Shown here in pieces: positions 50,221-63,679 of a stretch of DNA of 64,000 nucleotides. A model generated the notes under the pieces. It made no database searches. It had not been told where the DNA came from and was given only the letters and a program-made list of their open reading frames with translations. How positions within the stretch are numbered: position 1 is the stretch's first letter; each line of letters starts with the position of its first letter. The position numbers were made by a program, and so were the translations under genes. Source of the stretch: Anoplolepis gracilipes (lineage: Eukaryota; Arthropoda; Insecta; Hymenoptera; Formicidae); NCBI RefSeq assembly GCF_047496725.1, contig NC_132977.1, forward strand, positions 157,001 through 221,000, given 5' to 3'.

Positions 50221-50878
50221 GTGAGTAACAAATATAGCCTGAATCTAACCTAAATGTCGCATGTGTCAAATATATTAAATATATTAAAAACATACTATCA
50301 TACTTTAAAACTAATATACTATTATTTATTATACATCATTATATACATCTTCTAAAATATCATACATACCTAACAACTCTCGTTCAATACTTTTTATTTG
50401 CTACAATGATGTATAAACGTATACCGTATTACGTTTACTCTATACTGTTAAATAACATGTCTTTTAATTCTATCTTATATTTTGTAGGACTGGCAAAATG
50501 CGCGTACCAGAATGGGTGGACATTGTAAAAACAGCCAAATTCAAAGAACTAGCTCCTTACGATCCCGATTGGTATTATATCAGATGCGCAGCCCTGGTAC
50601 GTCACATTTATATTCGTAGTCCGGTTGGAGTCGGTGCCGTAACAAAGATTTTTGGTGGACGCAAACGTAACGGTACCCATCCCAGTCACTTTTGCCGATC
50701 GGCGGGTAGTGTTGCACGCAAGGCACTCCAAAGCTTGGAGCAGCTCAAATTGATCGAGAAGGCACCTCTCGGCGGACGTAAATTGACTAGTCAGGGACGC
50801 AGGGATTTGGATCGAATAGCTGCGCAAGTTAAAGCCAAAAGCAAAAAACAGCTAAAGCTTCAAGAGATTGTACTTTAA
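50150..50878 (+). CDS. RpS19: 40S ribosomal protein S19 (eS19)
   Basis: Component of the small ribosomal subunit head, needed for 18S rRNA 3'-end maturation (family knowledge). Coding exons 50150-50220 and 50488-50878 join across a split Lys codon (GTGAGT...TTTTGTAG intron) to give 153 aa and TAA, close to the usual 145-156. Visible hallmarks in order: MPSVTLKDVDQQKFVKAFAA, MRVPEWVDIVKT, APYDPDWYYIRCA, RHIYIRSPVGVGA, GGRKRNGTHPSHFCRS, VARKALQSLEQLKLIEK, GGRKLTSQGRRDLDRIA. The short basic C-terminal tail ends LQEIVL. The ATG follows a splice acceptor immediately, so the first exon is non-coding. A polyadenylation signal AATAAA lies at about 50895-50900. Complete and intact, with no sign of a processed pseudogene since the intron is kept. 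Confidence 0.97.
50488..50878 (+). CDS. RpS19: RpS19 second coding exon
   Basis: Starts after TTTTGTAG, completes the split Lys codon and continues TGKMRVPEWVDI through the whole conserved core to TAA. Confidence 0.97.
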
Positions 50879-50894
50879 TATTTTATGTTTCTAT

Positions 50895-50900
50895 AATAAA
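50895..50900 (+). terminator. RpS19 polyadenylation signal
   Basis: Canonical AATAAA 17 bp after the stop codon, consistent with the short 3' UTR usual for ribosomal protein mRNAs. Confidence 0.65.
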
Positions 50901-51250
50901 ATTAGAAAAGTTTATTTGTAACCTTTGAACCTAATACTTTTTTAATTGTACTAAACAGTGTATAATTTTATGTTAATCAAATTTATAATTTAATTAAATC
51001 TGCAATAGTGTTCATTTTCAGCAATTTAATATATATAGATATCGGAAATGAAATTTCAGTTAATTTTGTTATAATTTTTAAAAAGTTACCATTACATGTA
51101 ATAAAACTACGATAATAAATTTTGACGAAAGAATGAAAGATTTAATTATTGATTGACATATATATATATATATACCATATTTATCATCCTTTTCTCGCGG
51201 TTCCATTAAAATGCGAGGCAAATTTTAGTTCGATATCTCGAATTTGTCTC
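50901..51250. other. Intergenic spacer, RpS19 to ASAP promoter
   Basis: AT-rich spacer with a short (AT)n run near 51160-51175. Nothing else was recognised. Confidence 0.6.
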
Positions 51251-52462
51251 GCGCGGGGAATCATTGATCACTAATCACTTCTCGCCGGTGGTCGGCGCTC
51301 TAGGTATACTTTATTTCGTGCCGTACGAAATGCGGTGGCGTGTCGCGCGTCGCACGCGCGTCGACACGTCGAGAGCGCCGCCTGCCGCCTGCCGCCTGCC
51401 GCCTCAGTAAAACTTCGGCCGCAGTCGCGAGTGTTTCGGCGGTGCTCGGCAACGACCGAATCAGTAGCTGATGCGCGATTTGATGCGAGATTGGCTTTCG
51501 AAGGAGCATCTCGCGGACGCAGCTGCGTACGCGCCCGCGCGCGGGTGTTGTATATGTATATGTATATGTGATCGTGCAAGTGCATAGGTACGACGTGTGT
51601 ACGTGCGTCGATCGGTCGGTCGGTCGGTCGGTCGTTCGTTCGTTCATCGCGGTGATATGTGCATACACGCATGGACGTATGCGTGGTGATCCGCGCTCTT
51701 CGCCGAGAGCTAGTTACCGCTACCGCTGCCGCTGCCGGTGCTGCTATGTATCCTCGCGACGACTGGTAACTGGTGTACTTGCCGCGGCCGCGACCATGTC
51801 GCGAAAATAATCGCGCCGGTCTCGCGCGATTATCCATGTGTGTGTGTGTGTGTCTCCCTCCCCTTCTATCTCTCTCTCTTTCTCCCTCACTCGCTCTCTG
51901 CGCGAAATACGGAGAGGTGGTGGTCGCCGGATACGTTGCTCGAGCCTGCCGTCTGTCTTGCTTCCTCGTTCCCTTGTCATTCATTTTCCTCTCTGTTATT
52001 CTCTCCTTCTCCCTCGGGCTCGCTTTTCCGTACTTTACCCTCCCCGTTCCTCGCGCGCCTCGTCACTCGTCGTACCGGGACGACGTTTATACGTCGGTGC
52101 GTTACGAGAAATAGTGTACAGATAAGAGAGAAGCGAAAAAGGTTAACCAGGGTGTTTCGCCTGGATATTCATGGTGAGAGACAACGGGTGACGTTGAAGT
52201 GAACGGTGCGCCCGCGGCGGAGTGTAGTGCGCGCGCGGTCGTCGACGAGACGACGAGACGACGTTGAAGCGAGGGAGAGCCGCGAGCCGCGGCGCCGAGA
52301 TCGAGAAGGGATCCAAAGGGACGGGGACAGGGACAGCGACAGCCTCGGTTGCAGCTGGGCGCTTGCGGGCGGTAAGACGGGGTGGGGTGGACGGCGGGAG
52401 ACGAAACAACTGACAGAAAACAAGGAAAACGAGAGAGAGTGAAAGAGAGAGAAAGAGAGAAG
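51251..52462 (+). promoter_or_regulatory. ASAP GC-rich promoter and 5' UTR
   Basis: A CpG-rich block of about 1.2 kb directly upstream of the ASAP start exon, with (TCGG)5(TCGT)3 near 51612-51643, short GT and CT repeats, and GC-box-like runs. It reads open in several frames because GC-rich DNA has few stops; none of these frames shows a recognisable domain. The transcription start cannot be fixed. Confidence 0.55.
51612..51643. repeat. (TCGG)5(TCGT)3
   Basis: Compound tetranucleotide repeat in the ASAP promoter region. Confidence 0.9.
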
Positions 52463-52588
52463 ATGCCGGGCCTAATCGCCGTGAGCGAGTTCGTCGAGGA
52501 GACGAGGGAGGATTATAACTCGCCCACCACGTCCACTTTCGTCTCGCGAATGCCACAGTGCAGGCAGACCATCACGTCCCTCGAGGAG
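52463..52588 (+). CDS. ASAP-family Arf GTPase-activating protein, first coding exon
   Basis: Forty-two codons from ATG to a GAGGAG|GTGAGT donor. The peptide begins MPGLIAVSEFVEETREDYNS, continues PTTSTFVSRMPQCRQ, and ends TITSLEE. It aligns with the N-terminus of human ASAP1/ASAP2 (MPDQISVSEF...ED..., then CRNTV...EEAL), the segment just before the BAR domain. ASAP proteins (BAR, PH, ArfGAP, ankyrin, often SH3) stimulate GTP hydrolysis on Arf GTPases and shape membranes and the actin cortex (family knowledge). An in-frame ATG exists 27 codons upstream (52382), but the MPxxIxVSEF start matches vertebrate isoforms, so it is preferred. The next exon, expected to start AL(D)..., was not found before 64000. 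Partial by window, not broken. Confidence 0.87.
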
Positions 52589-52915
52589 GTGAGTAGCAAC
52601 ACCATTATTGTGCACGCACGGCACCACACCGTTCCCATAAATATTAATTGAAATTAACCGCAAGCCTTAAACTCTCATCTCCTCCGCCTTATCTCCGCAC
52701 TCTTATCTTTACAAAGTGACGGAGAGTCGCTTCGAGTAAATTACGATCGACGTTAATTAATATAATTATGAGAAACGACCAATATATACAGTCTCGATCG
52801 ACACACACACACACACATGTTCCTTCTTATACCTATATGCCTTGGCTACATTCGAATCTGTGCGAATCACCTTTTTCTCGGGAGAGGACTGTTGAATGTT
52901 GTCATCGACTCTTTC

Positions 52916-52918
<3 letters not shown>

Positions 52919-52953
<35 letters not shown>

Positions 52954-52963
52954 CCTCCCTCTC
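52919..52963. repeat. (CT)n microsatellite
   Basis: CT and CCCT repeats in ASAP intron 1. Confidence 0.9.
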
Positions 52964-53059
52964 TATCTTTATTCGCTTCGTGCCGAATCCTTTTCTTTCT
53001 CTCTGTGTCAACGTTAACCATACCGGGTCGCGCGCGTGTTTTCTCGTGGGCGTGTATAC

Positions 53060-53079
53060 CTATCCTATCCTATCCTATC
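53060..53079. repeat. (CTATC)4 pentanucleotide repeat
   Basis: Short pentanucleotide run in ASAP intron 1. Confidence 0.85.
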
Positions 53080-56000
53080 GCACAATTGTGAGATTATACG
53101 CCGGGAACACGTTCGCATCGCATACGTCCTCGGTCAATCCTGCGGATGCCGATAATTGTGATAACTCGTACGTATAGCAGTAGAAATGTCATTCTAGACA
53201 CTTTTCATAACACTTTTGCAATAACTTGTATGGATATGTTTTTATGTCAAAATAAAAGTGGGAAAAATCATAATACAGTTTGCAAAGCGTTAATATAATA
53301 TTTCTAATTTTTAGTATTTATTAGTATTAGTAAAAATTAAACTAATTATATAATTTACGCATATATGATATTATTTGAAGAATTATTTTTCATTTTTTAT
53401 TTACCCTTAATTTTTATTTACACTTTATTGTTCTCCATTTTAATATACATATATTTAATATGAAAATTCTCAGTAGTAAGTGCGAATAATTTTATTACCT
53501 TCCATTATCGTTAACGCTTTAAATGTGAACCCGATGACGAGATCCCGTATCGAGACATTTAAACTGCGGAGTAGCATCGATGATGCTATTATTGTTAACG
53601 TCGCACGTGCTTTGAAATCCGATTTCCTTACCAAGACTGGCTCTGCGTTATCGACTTGTATTCACTGTTCAATTGGTTTATTTTTTTTTGTAACATTAGT
53701 AACGCAATATAAATGTTGTTATACAAACACGTTGGATATGTCATCACTTTAGAGCGTGAAATGTTAAAGAAGATAAAAACTGATTTGTAAAGCGCCAACA
53801 GAGAACAGCTTGACATAAAAAATTATAATATTCATAGAAATATGAATGCTACATTTTTCCACGAAGTCGTTAGGTTCGTCTGTACAACCGTCATTTTGAC
53901 AGTTGCCGGCTATACTGGCACGATTATCGCTTCGCGTCGACACTCTTAATTTGCGGATGCATGAATGACTATGATACTGTATCTCTGTCAAATAGAATCC
54001 GACTAATAGTTGACGCCTAGTATCGCACGTCTATTTCAAGCTGACAATAAAATCTAACTAACTAATGTAACAAGCCTATAATGCAAATATTATGTTGAGT
54101 TCAGCAAATCTATTTTTCAGTTTTTTTTTTTTTTTTTTTTTGTACAACAAAATGAGAGAGTGGAATTTTTTATTTAAATCCAAATGTTTTAACGGAATGT
54201 TTTTTAGAAGAGAGAAATCGCTGAAAAATACATATGTGTCGATAAAAAATTCTTCTAAAAAACTTCATTTAAATATAAAATATTCTACTATTAAAATATT
54301 CCTATATCAATTTGTTGAATTGTTATTGATTTACGCGTTGGAAACGCATTTTTATTTTGAGAGATTGAAAATTGTTCGACATTATCTAATGGAAGATAAA
54401 GTTGACACTTATTATTAGTGTTAATAAAAATACAGAGAAGGATCCATTAATAAAATTTATCATACCATTGTATATGAGAATTCTGACACTACACCACTAA
54501 TTCTATACCTGTTCTTATTCGAACGTGTCACTCAAATGCTTTTATAAAATACTGTTTAGTATTCTATCATTTCGTATACATTTGCAATGATTGAATGTTA
54601 TTTGAATAGTTAGCAATATCGTATATCTCTTGCTATTCAAAATGAAAATAAATACATAAATGAAAATAGTTTTCTCAACAAAAACAGTGCTTTATTTCCT
54701 ATCGCTAATATGTCAATTAATTTCTGTGAAATAATGAAAAATAAACATTAAATATTTTTAAATATATATATTATATTTATAAAAAATATTAGCGAGAAAG
54801 AGAGAGAGAGAGGGAGAGGGAGACAGAGAGATGAAAGTAAATGAAGTTTTGTACAAGATATAATATTCGCATAATTGCTGGATACAAGCGCTCGTGGATT
54901 TTATATGTAACCCACAAAACTAACAATCAAAAATAACGGCTCCTTTTTATTGCTCAGTCACTATCATATGCCATTACTCAGCGTTTTAAAAATTTCAATT
55001 TGCTCTTACATCTTTCCTCAAATAGCTAATGAACAATACGTGACTTCAGATACTTAATGAACAAGATAAATTCCGAGAGAAAATAACAGACGCAATCCTT
55101 TACCAGACAAATAGCTTATAATTTGTACTACTTTTAGACGTATTGATCGAATAATTTCAAGGACGATTTTGCGGGCTAACTTTGCGGGATTTTGCGACTC
55201 TCATAGAATCATATAATACGTACAGTAATCCCATGAAAAAATTAATTTTCGATTGAGAGGTAGTTTTGTAATTGTTTTTGTAAAAGTGTTACTGGACAGG
55301 AATTAGAATTAAATCATTCTAATTATAATATTACTTCCAAAGTTATAACAATTTAAATATTAATTTCACTCATTTATTTAATTCGAATATAAAATTTAAA
55401 TTAAATTATTTGAGAAAATAAAAAAATATAGCAGGAAAATAAAAAGATACAATTTAGAAAGTATGTAAAGATAGAAGAAGAGTCTTAAAGGTTGCAAATC
55501 GAGTTTGAAGAAATCTGATCCAATTGTAGGAATTCCTCAATTATATATTTTACGGATACGTAGTTTTAATAATATTTCTACTCTCTTTTTACAAACACTT
55601 ATTTCAAACGTAAGCTTATAACCGCGAGTACCGGAAATCATATAATAATATTATTACGCGATTTCGAAATAAAAAAAAAATTTTTTTTTCACCGATCAAC
55701 AATGAAAAGCTTTGCCTTAGTTCTACTACTACTACTACTGAAAAATATGTTCAATATCCACTTTGGCGTGTTAGAATTTCCGGGTCACTCGTCCTCTCTT
55801 TCCGCAGGAAAAAGAAAGAGGAGAAGAGATGTACATCGTTCACGTCTCTTTAACGATCCAAAGAATTTTTGCGAGGAGAAAATTCCGCATTAGAAGCATG
55901 TTCGTAGATCAGATCCGGTCTCCTTTTCGTCTTCTTGTTCTTTTTCATCGCCGAGAATTCTTTCTTCACGGTGACGATTATAACACGACAAAACGTTTCG

Positions 56001-58700
56001 CAGTTACGGACATGTTGGCAGACGGTGACGAGTAAAATCATCACAATGAGATTTATCTTTCGACGACATTTTTACATATTTAATAAGTGCTAATTCGAAT
56101 CTTGCTTTATCATAATTTTTTAAATAAACGTATATTTTTTTAGATGTACGTATACACAAATTCTTAGCGCATAATTATTTTAATTCTCAATTATTAATGT
56201 TATTTTTAATATTTAACATTCAACTTTCTCAGCCTTTAAATTTTTATATTTAACACTCATCTCTTTGTCATCAATTTTCAATTTTTTAATGTTTTATCTT
56301 TTAACTTGCACTAAGTATATATACATAACTGTATTATCCCTACGCATAAATAATACAGTTAGCAATAAAAATTGTGTAAATAAATGTATATGATACTTAA
56401 TAGTTTTTGCAAATTAATTTAACAATTAAATCATATATATTTTCTTTATTTAATTTATATATATGAGCGACTTATTTGACAGTATAAATTAAATTTAGAA
56501 ATTATCATTAAAGTAAGTAGATCAATGCTTAAATGCTCTTTCTCTCCCCCTCCCCCTCCCTTTTGTTACCAACGAAAATAGAACACGACGGGTTCTAAAT
56601 TAGCAACGTTCGAATTTCGTACAATCTTTGGTGTCATAAGTGCTAAAGTGGGAAAGTAGGTAACTCGAAGACAGTCAGGGTCAAGAGTACGGGAATGACG
56701 TTGCTTGGACGGACTCTCTAAAATTACATTATAAATAATGGAAATTCAATATATATATATATATATATATATATTGAAAGATATTTCATTCGTCGAGCAC
56801 AAGAAAGCCGCTATTGTATTATTTTAGCAACATCGTCGTGTAAATTATTTCAACGTAATATATTTTAGAATTGTTTTTACATCAGAAAAGTGTATAATAC
56901 TTAATTAATATCTATGGCAAAAAGATATAATGTTATCTTTGTGGTCAAGATTTTTAAGAAATATTCTCTCGAAATAATAGTTAACATATTATTTATATTG
57001 TATAAAGCACTTTTTTATCTGACAAGTAAAAACTATTGTGAAAAACATTTTAAATCGACTGTTATATATGTATATATAAAAATAATATCACTATTTTTAA
57101 TTCAAAATCTTTTTAATGAAGCGCGATGTAGTTTTCTAGTAATTCCACAATTTCTTTTCAATAACGACTGTGCGAAAGCATCAACACTGCTTGCATCGTA
57201 AATGAGAGCTCGCAATTCTATTAACGCGTGATGATGTAAGAGTCATTTGGGTATTCGAAGGCGTCGAGGAGACTGGCAGGATCTATTATCTCGCATGCAT
57301 TTGATTATCGGGCGAACGTTAACCGCTCGTAAGGACGACATTTTACGATCGTAAGAGCCATCAGACACTCGAAATTATAGTTTGGCGAACGATCTAAACA
57401 TCTAGACCGATGGCGCGATACAATCAATTTCAGTCAAGCGTGAATACGAGCGGTTTAAATGCACGCCTAATTCTAGCAGAATCTTGAATTGACTTGATAG
57501 AGTAATAATTTTGATTTAATAGGTTAATAATAATGAAAATTATTACTATATATATTGTTTATTAGACCATTTATTTGCTATATATTAATGACAGAAAATA
57601 AATTACAATACAATTTTATTAGGAATAATAACTATTATTAATATCTTACTTAACACGAATAACTACATTTGCGTTTCAACGTGCTCTTCAATGACGCAAA
57701 CTCTTACGAGTAAAGAACGAAAAAAGAAATTCAATAAAGCAAAATGATCAGTGTTATGAACTCTGATCATAAATATGAAAGTATATAATCGAATAAATAA
57801 TGGGTTAAATAAAATGAATTGATCGGGGAAATTAATTAATCGGATTGAATTCGGCGAATTGAAATAAACTGGTCGTATATTGGGCTGTGTAGATAGGGGT
57901 TAAATAAAAAATTGCTATAGATATTTATAATTGCGCTTAAGTGAGATCAAGTGGGACCTGACATTGACTGTGAAATAATGTTCACGAAATTTTTTTTGCG
58001 TTTTTTTTTTCCCGTATATTAGGTACTTTTTATTTTATGAAAATGTAAAAAAAAAAATGCAAGAGCAAACAATTTTAAAAGTGTTTAGGAAAAGTTTAAA
58101 ATTTTTGTGATATAAAAAAATTAGAAAAATAAGAAAAAGGTAAGAAAAAAAACTCAATGAGAATATTGGTATTTATCAAAGAACGTAGAGTATTAGTGCT
58201 AATTTAATTACGAAATTTTGCATTTTATTAATTTAGTGAATTAATGCGCGAGATTAATACGTCATGGATAAATGTCGCGACTCACATTTTAGGAAAGAGT
58301 GGTGATAAAGAATAGTTGTTCGAATTCTTATTGTTAGAAATATGGAGATATTAATTTAGGTCGACACAGCGCGATTACGTAGCTTACTTTCTGCTAAAGA
58401 TCTGCCGAATGACCCACTTGAGTAACTTCCAAACACGGAATTTTAAGGGCCGTATCTTAGTTTATCCAATCGTTACAGTTAAGAGCAGGATTATTATGGA
58501 TTTGCAATTTGAAATCACTGGGCAAATTTGTTGAAGAAAAGCTCTACATCAAACTAATTGTAGCAGTAATTTAACGTAAAGCTGAAAATAAATTGTTGTA
58601 TGTAATATTGTGGTATGTAATATAATCTAATAAATTATATTGTATATATCTAATCGAGTTCAATCTCGTTCAATGCGCGGTGCCACCATTGAACTTTAAA

Positions 58701-58703
<3 letters not shown>

Positions 58704-58750
<47 letters not shown>
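58704..58750. repeat. (AT)n microsatellite
   Basis: A near-perfect AT run of about 47 bp. Confidence 0.9.
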
Positions 58751-58756
<6 letters not shown>

Positions 58757-59126
58757 TAATACAAAAAAAGAAACTTTTTTTTCATGCGGTTAATTTTCTT
58801 TGTTTTATAACGTTTATAGCGGTTAGAAATTAAATCGCGTGCCGCATTATGATGTTGGCGATGAAAAATCTTCCTTTCTCTCCTCAACTTTCACTCGGAC
58901 TATTGCATCTCATTGCAACGCCGAACGTTTCCCGTGCGCGAATCTCAGAGCGAGATGTGTATACCTACGTTTAGAAATCGCATTCGAGTATCACGATTTT
59001 TTATTTGACAGCAATTAATTAAAACATTATACATTAGTACAAGATATCTATCCGAAAGATTATTATACTAATGATAAATAAAAGAAAGGGAAAATATAAA
59101 TTAATAAAAATTTGTTTTGTTTAGCG

Positions 59127-59225
59127 CTCCCTCCCTCCCCCCCCTCTCTCTCTCCCCCCCTCTCTCTCTTTCTCCCCCCCCCTCTCTCTCTTTCTCTTCC
59201 TTTTTTCTCTTTATCTCGTTCTTTT
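59127..59225. repeat. Polypyrimidine (C/T) tract
   Basis: About 100 bp of almost pure pyrimidines, alternating C-runs and CT repeats; a candidate for triplex-forming H-DNA. Confidence 0.85.
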
Positions 59226-60220
59226 TCTTTCTTTCAAAAATAATGTTGCAAAAAAATATTCACTACAGCTATTAATATAAATCTTTTTTGCTATTGAAAC
59301 AATTTTAATTTATTTAACGATGTATCTTTATATTTTATATCAATTTGAAAAATATTATACATTCTCGCATGAATATTTATTTAAAAAAATAAATATATAA
59401 AAAAGGTGAAATTTTTCATTTAAATAATGAACTATTGCATTGGATTATTTAAAAAAAAAATTTACACAATTTTTCTCTATTATCGGAATCACAATCTATA
59501 TATTATTTCATTAACGTAATATCTTCATTTCTACGAAGATTATAAATTATCTCGGCAGCAGCGATTATCGAGATCAAGTTCGCTGGTTGTATAATGTCTG
59601 CGCATATTGTCGAACCCAATAAGCGCAAACACATTTTGCAATTCAACGCGATATAATAGGGTGTTCTTCAAGTCATTGTGGTGGTAGATCATTCTTAGCA
59701 ATCGAAACGAGTACATACTTTGATAATGCTCATCGACGAGCTACTTTCGCGATCGAGGACGCTTACCAAAGTGACTCTAGATTGTTCTGTGCGTTCTTGT
59801 TAGTGTTGGTAGTAATCGAATGCACGTAGAATCACAATCAGAGATTAATCTTGGCTCTTTCGCTGTACAAACTTTCGTTATTGTAACGTATATGTAATAA
59901 AAAATTATAATTTAATTATATATACATATATTACATATTTTTACTATTTATTATATATCATATATAATAATTTTTTTCATAGAAATACTTATATAAAAAA
60001 AAGAGAGAAATATATATATTTGTATAATAACGAGAAGTTTCAAATATCTTTTACTTGTCGATAAAAAAATGCATTCTCTAAATGTATCGCTTACGACTAT
60101 ATCTGTAAGTGCATTATTACTTCCGCGGAACGAGCACTCGCACGACCTTTCTTGATATACCGGGAAGATACGCGGAACGCATCCTATCAAGGTGCAATTT
60201 CATGCAAATCGTTCCGCGCC

Positions 60221-60240
60221 GAGCCGAGCCGAGCCGAGCC
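60221..60240. repeat. (CGAGC)4 pentanucleotide repeat
   Basis: Four perfect units in a GC-richer patch of ASAP intron 1. Confidence 0.9.
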
Positions 60241-60340
60241 GCACCCACGGCGAAAGCGGTCGACTTAATTATCGACATCGTCTACTCTTTGTCTTGTAAT
60301 CGCTCTTACGCCATCGCGTAATACCACCGTAATGTTCTTG

Positions 60341-60367
60341 TTTTTTTTTTTTTTTTTTTTTTTTTTT
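60341..60367. repeat. Poly(T) tract
   Basis: An uninterrupted T run of about 27 bp. Confidence 0.9.
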
Positions 60368-61789
60368 GCAAACTTTTACAAAATGCCTGGGCGTTGTTGC
60401 AGCTTGCAACGAGATATGCCGCGTGCAGAATTGTTTGAAAGAGATGGCAAGCGATTTCGCGCCGCGCGGCGCATAAACGCTTGCAAATCACGGCGTGTAA
60501 CCGTCAACAATACGAATGAACGGTCTGTCAAGGCCGGCACATGGCCAGAAATTCCTTTCGTTCTCTCTGCGAAAACTCGACGAGTCTGCAACTGTTCGCG
60601 CGAAAACATCAAACCGCGAGATTCTTTCATATTATTCAAATATTGATACTATTATATATTATTATCTTTATAATAATTTTCAAATTTGTCACACGTTACA
60701 TATTCAAAAAAACGAAAATTAAAATTCTGTTATTGTTTAATTCGTTTTACTCGAAATTAATTAAAATATTTAATTTAATTTTATCGTTCGTTTGATTTCT
60801 CTCTTGAAATTTTGTCATAAGTTTGTGTAAAAAATTAGTTTTGATTAAATTGTCTAAAAAATCTGCAATTCAAAAAATATTATAATGAGAGAGAAAGAGA
60901 GAACGAAATCTTCTACAAATTAGCGACTTATCAGAATTTAATATTGAATTAGGCATTTTTATATTATATATAAATATTTGATTGCAACTTATTGTATCAT
61001 AGATATTTCTCTATAACATATAACACCTTTATTTATATATTATATATATATATACATCATCTCTTGAAGGTGATTGAACCTGCTCTCGCGCCGATTTCTG
61101 GAATGATAATTCATTTTGCTACGCTTTCTTGAGATTGTGTTTAGCCATTTACGTTGGAATGTAATGAGCACTCTCGCTCGCTTAACTTCCAGGTTATAAC
61201 TTACAATTCAACAGACATGATGTAGCGAGCAAATCGCGATCCTAAGATTGACATGCAAAAGGATTCACGATGCAAAACGTTAAATTTATATTACTTTATG
61301 TCTCATTAAAAATATAGAAAGTATAGTCGATCAAAATACAAATTTATAAAACGAGATATGTGTATGTGCTTGAATATTGATTCAACCGATAATTGAAGAA
61401 CAGATTTGAGCTTTGTCAAAAAATTAAATTTTACGAAAACTACTTTTATCATTGTAACAATAACTCATCTGCAGCACAGTACTATTACAATTATTTTCGT
61501 AAATAATAAATAATATAAGTAAACAAATATTAAATAACAAGATAAGATCAAGACAAATGTGGCTAAAAGAAAGTAAAACATTGCAACTTATAATTCATTA
61601 TTATCTTTTAAAAAAGATGCATGATAATATAGATAAAAAGCAAAAGAATTTTTTTTAATGTCCTGAAAAGTTTTTTAAAACATGTGTTCTTTTGCTCCAG
61701 TGACTGAAGTCCCAGAAAGTAGTTCTATGTCATCAAATATCTATCGTTATGGGATAACTGGCTTGCGGTTATCTCTCTGAACGGAAGTC

Positions 61790-61793
<4 letters not shown>

Positions 61794-61838
<45 letters not shown>
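61794..61838. repeat. (AT)n microsatellite
   Basis: A perfect AT run of about 45 bp. Confidence 0.9.
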
Positions 61839-61842
<4 letters not shown>

Positions 61843-63679
61843 AACGATTTCACATTCAAAATGATTTTCAGCTATAAACATTTACTTCTTATCTAGTAAA
61901 TAAATAGGCGACAAATATAAATATCGAGAATATCGAAATTCAGAGATAAAGTGTGAAATCGAAAAGCATTAAATAGAATATACTCACGAAAAACTTTCGA
62001 AAAAAAGGTAATCAATGCGTGGTTAATTTTGTTATAATTTATTTTAGTTAATATCTTTGGAACTGTGAAATAATATGTCCGAGAAAATATATTAAAGGGA
62101 AGAACATTTATAATATAATAGGATAATATATAATATACAATGAAAAGATTTTGTTATACATTAAACAAAATTGGGACGATCAAACCTAAATATTTTGTAT
62201 TTTTCTGTTAATATTTTATACATATAAAATTTTTTACATTGTTTTTTTATACGACATAAATTTATACTTTTAATTTAAAAAATCTATTCAGATTTTTATT
62301 ATAGTGATTTTATTGTATCTTTCATGATATCCGTAAAATATCTATATTAAGATACGATTAATCCTATTTCAGAGATCCCAGGCAACCTACTCTTGCGTTT
62401 ATTTTTAGCAGCAAGTTGTCGTGACACCATATTATGCTTGAGAGATATTTCATTCATTTTTATCTTTGAGATATTGCGCGCAATTTTTATTATAAATTAG
62501 ATAAATATAAATGTTTTTTAAATAGGGAAATAAAAATGTAAATTAAAATGCTATGGATTTAGACAAATAAAATTAATATCATCGTATTTTCAGTCTAAAA
62601 ACTATAAAAAAACATATATAACTTAACGTTCCTTTTACGACAGAAATGGATCTTATTTTATCCATCGTCCTTTCGAAAATATCTCGCACAAAATTCACTT
62701 TACCACGTGAAAACCACGCGTGGCAACGTAATTGTACGGAAAGATATCGTTTGATAGCGGGAAAATGAAAAGAAACTTACGCGAAACGAACTGTGGCGAA
62801 GAAGAATGAGTATACATATGTAGAGTGATGCATTCTGCCGATGTAGCTGCAATTTAATTCTAATTTCATTGTGCTTCTCGAGTAGAACACCAAGCGTATC
62901 CGTATATATGATGAAATCTAAAGGGGGAAGGACTAAACTCAACTGACAATCAGCTGGCGCTTTCCCAGTGTAGTTATTCGGATTCGTGCTAATTTTCCAC
63001 TTTCTGAAACACTGATGAGAAAAGCTGATTAATAAATTGAAGAGAATAAATGAAATATTAGTTAAATGTCTAAAATAATACTTTTTTTGTTCATAACAAA
63101 AATGTTTATGCAAAGAATATTTCGTTACTTTTTAAAATATATTTATTGTTAGTTGATTAATGTTATTTAGTGTTTATGGTTTAAATTGTATTTGACTTTA
63201 ATCGGCTGTCGCAATCTCGAAAACGAAACAAATTAAGCGAACACGAAAGAAACTTTGGATAACGTTCTGGCCGAAACGGAAAAATGTTATTATACAATAA
63301 ATATAGATTTATAGAAAATCGATGTCGCATCACGCGTTTGCGTTCAATCGCTGGAACAGCGAGCGCCGACCCAGGCAACAACAGCCTGCCAGAACGGATG
63401 GTCTGTTAGGCCAAACACGTCTTACTTCTTCCGGCACTCCCGGAAGTCGCAATCTTAGCGCGCCTCGACATTTGTCGTTTTATACGAGGAAAATTCAGTC
63501 GATAAAAATGATTCTATCGTTGGCACTAAAATACGTTGCATAAAAAGAACTGAATTATTTTGAGAGAAATGTGCAATGAATTTTAATCTTTTAGTTTTTT
63601 AATATTATCGTAGTTTGGGTCAAAATAGGAGACACGTATTTTTTTACATGTGCTTAAAAATACGGTCGGAAAAAAAATC

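Noticed and set aside
50549..50827. 92-codon minus-strand frame
   Set aside because: Antisense shadow of the RpS19 coding exon.
51271..52556. Several long overlapping frames on both strands upstream of ASAP
   Set aside because: GC-rich, stop-poor promoter sequence with Arg/Ser/Pro-rich low-complexity translations; only the frame continuing into MPGLIAVSEF is conserved.
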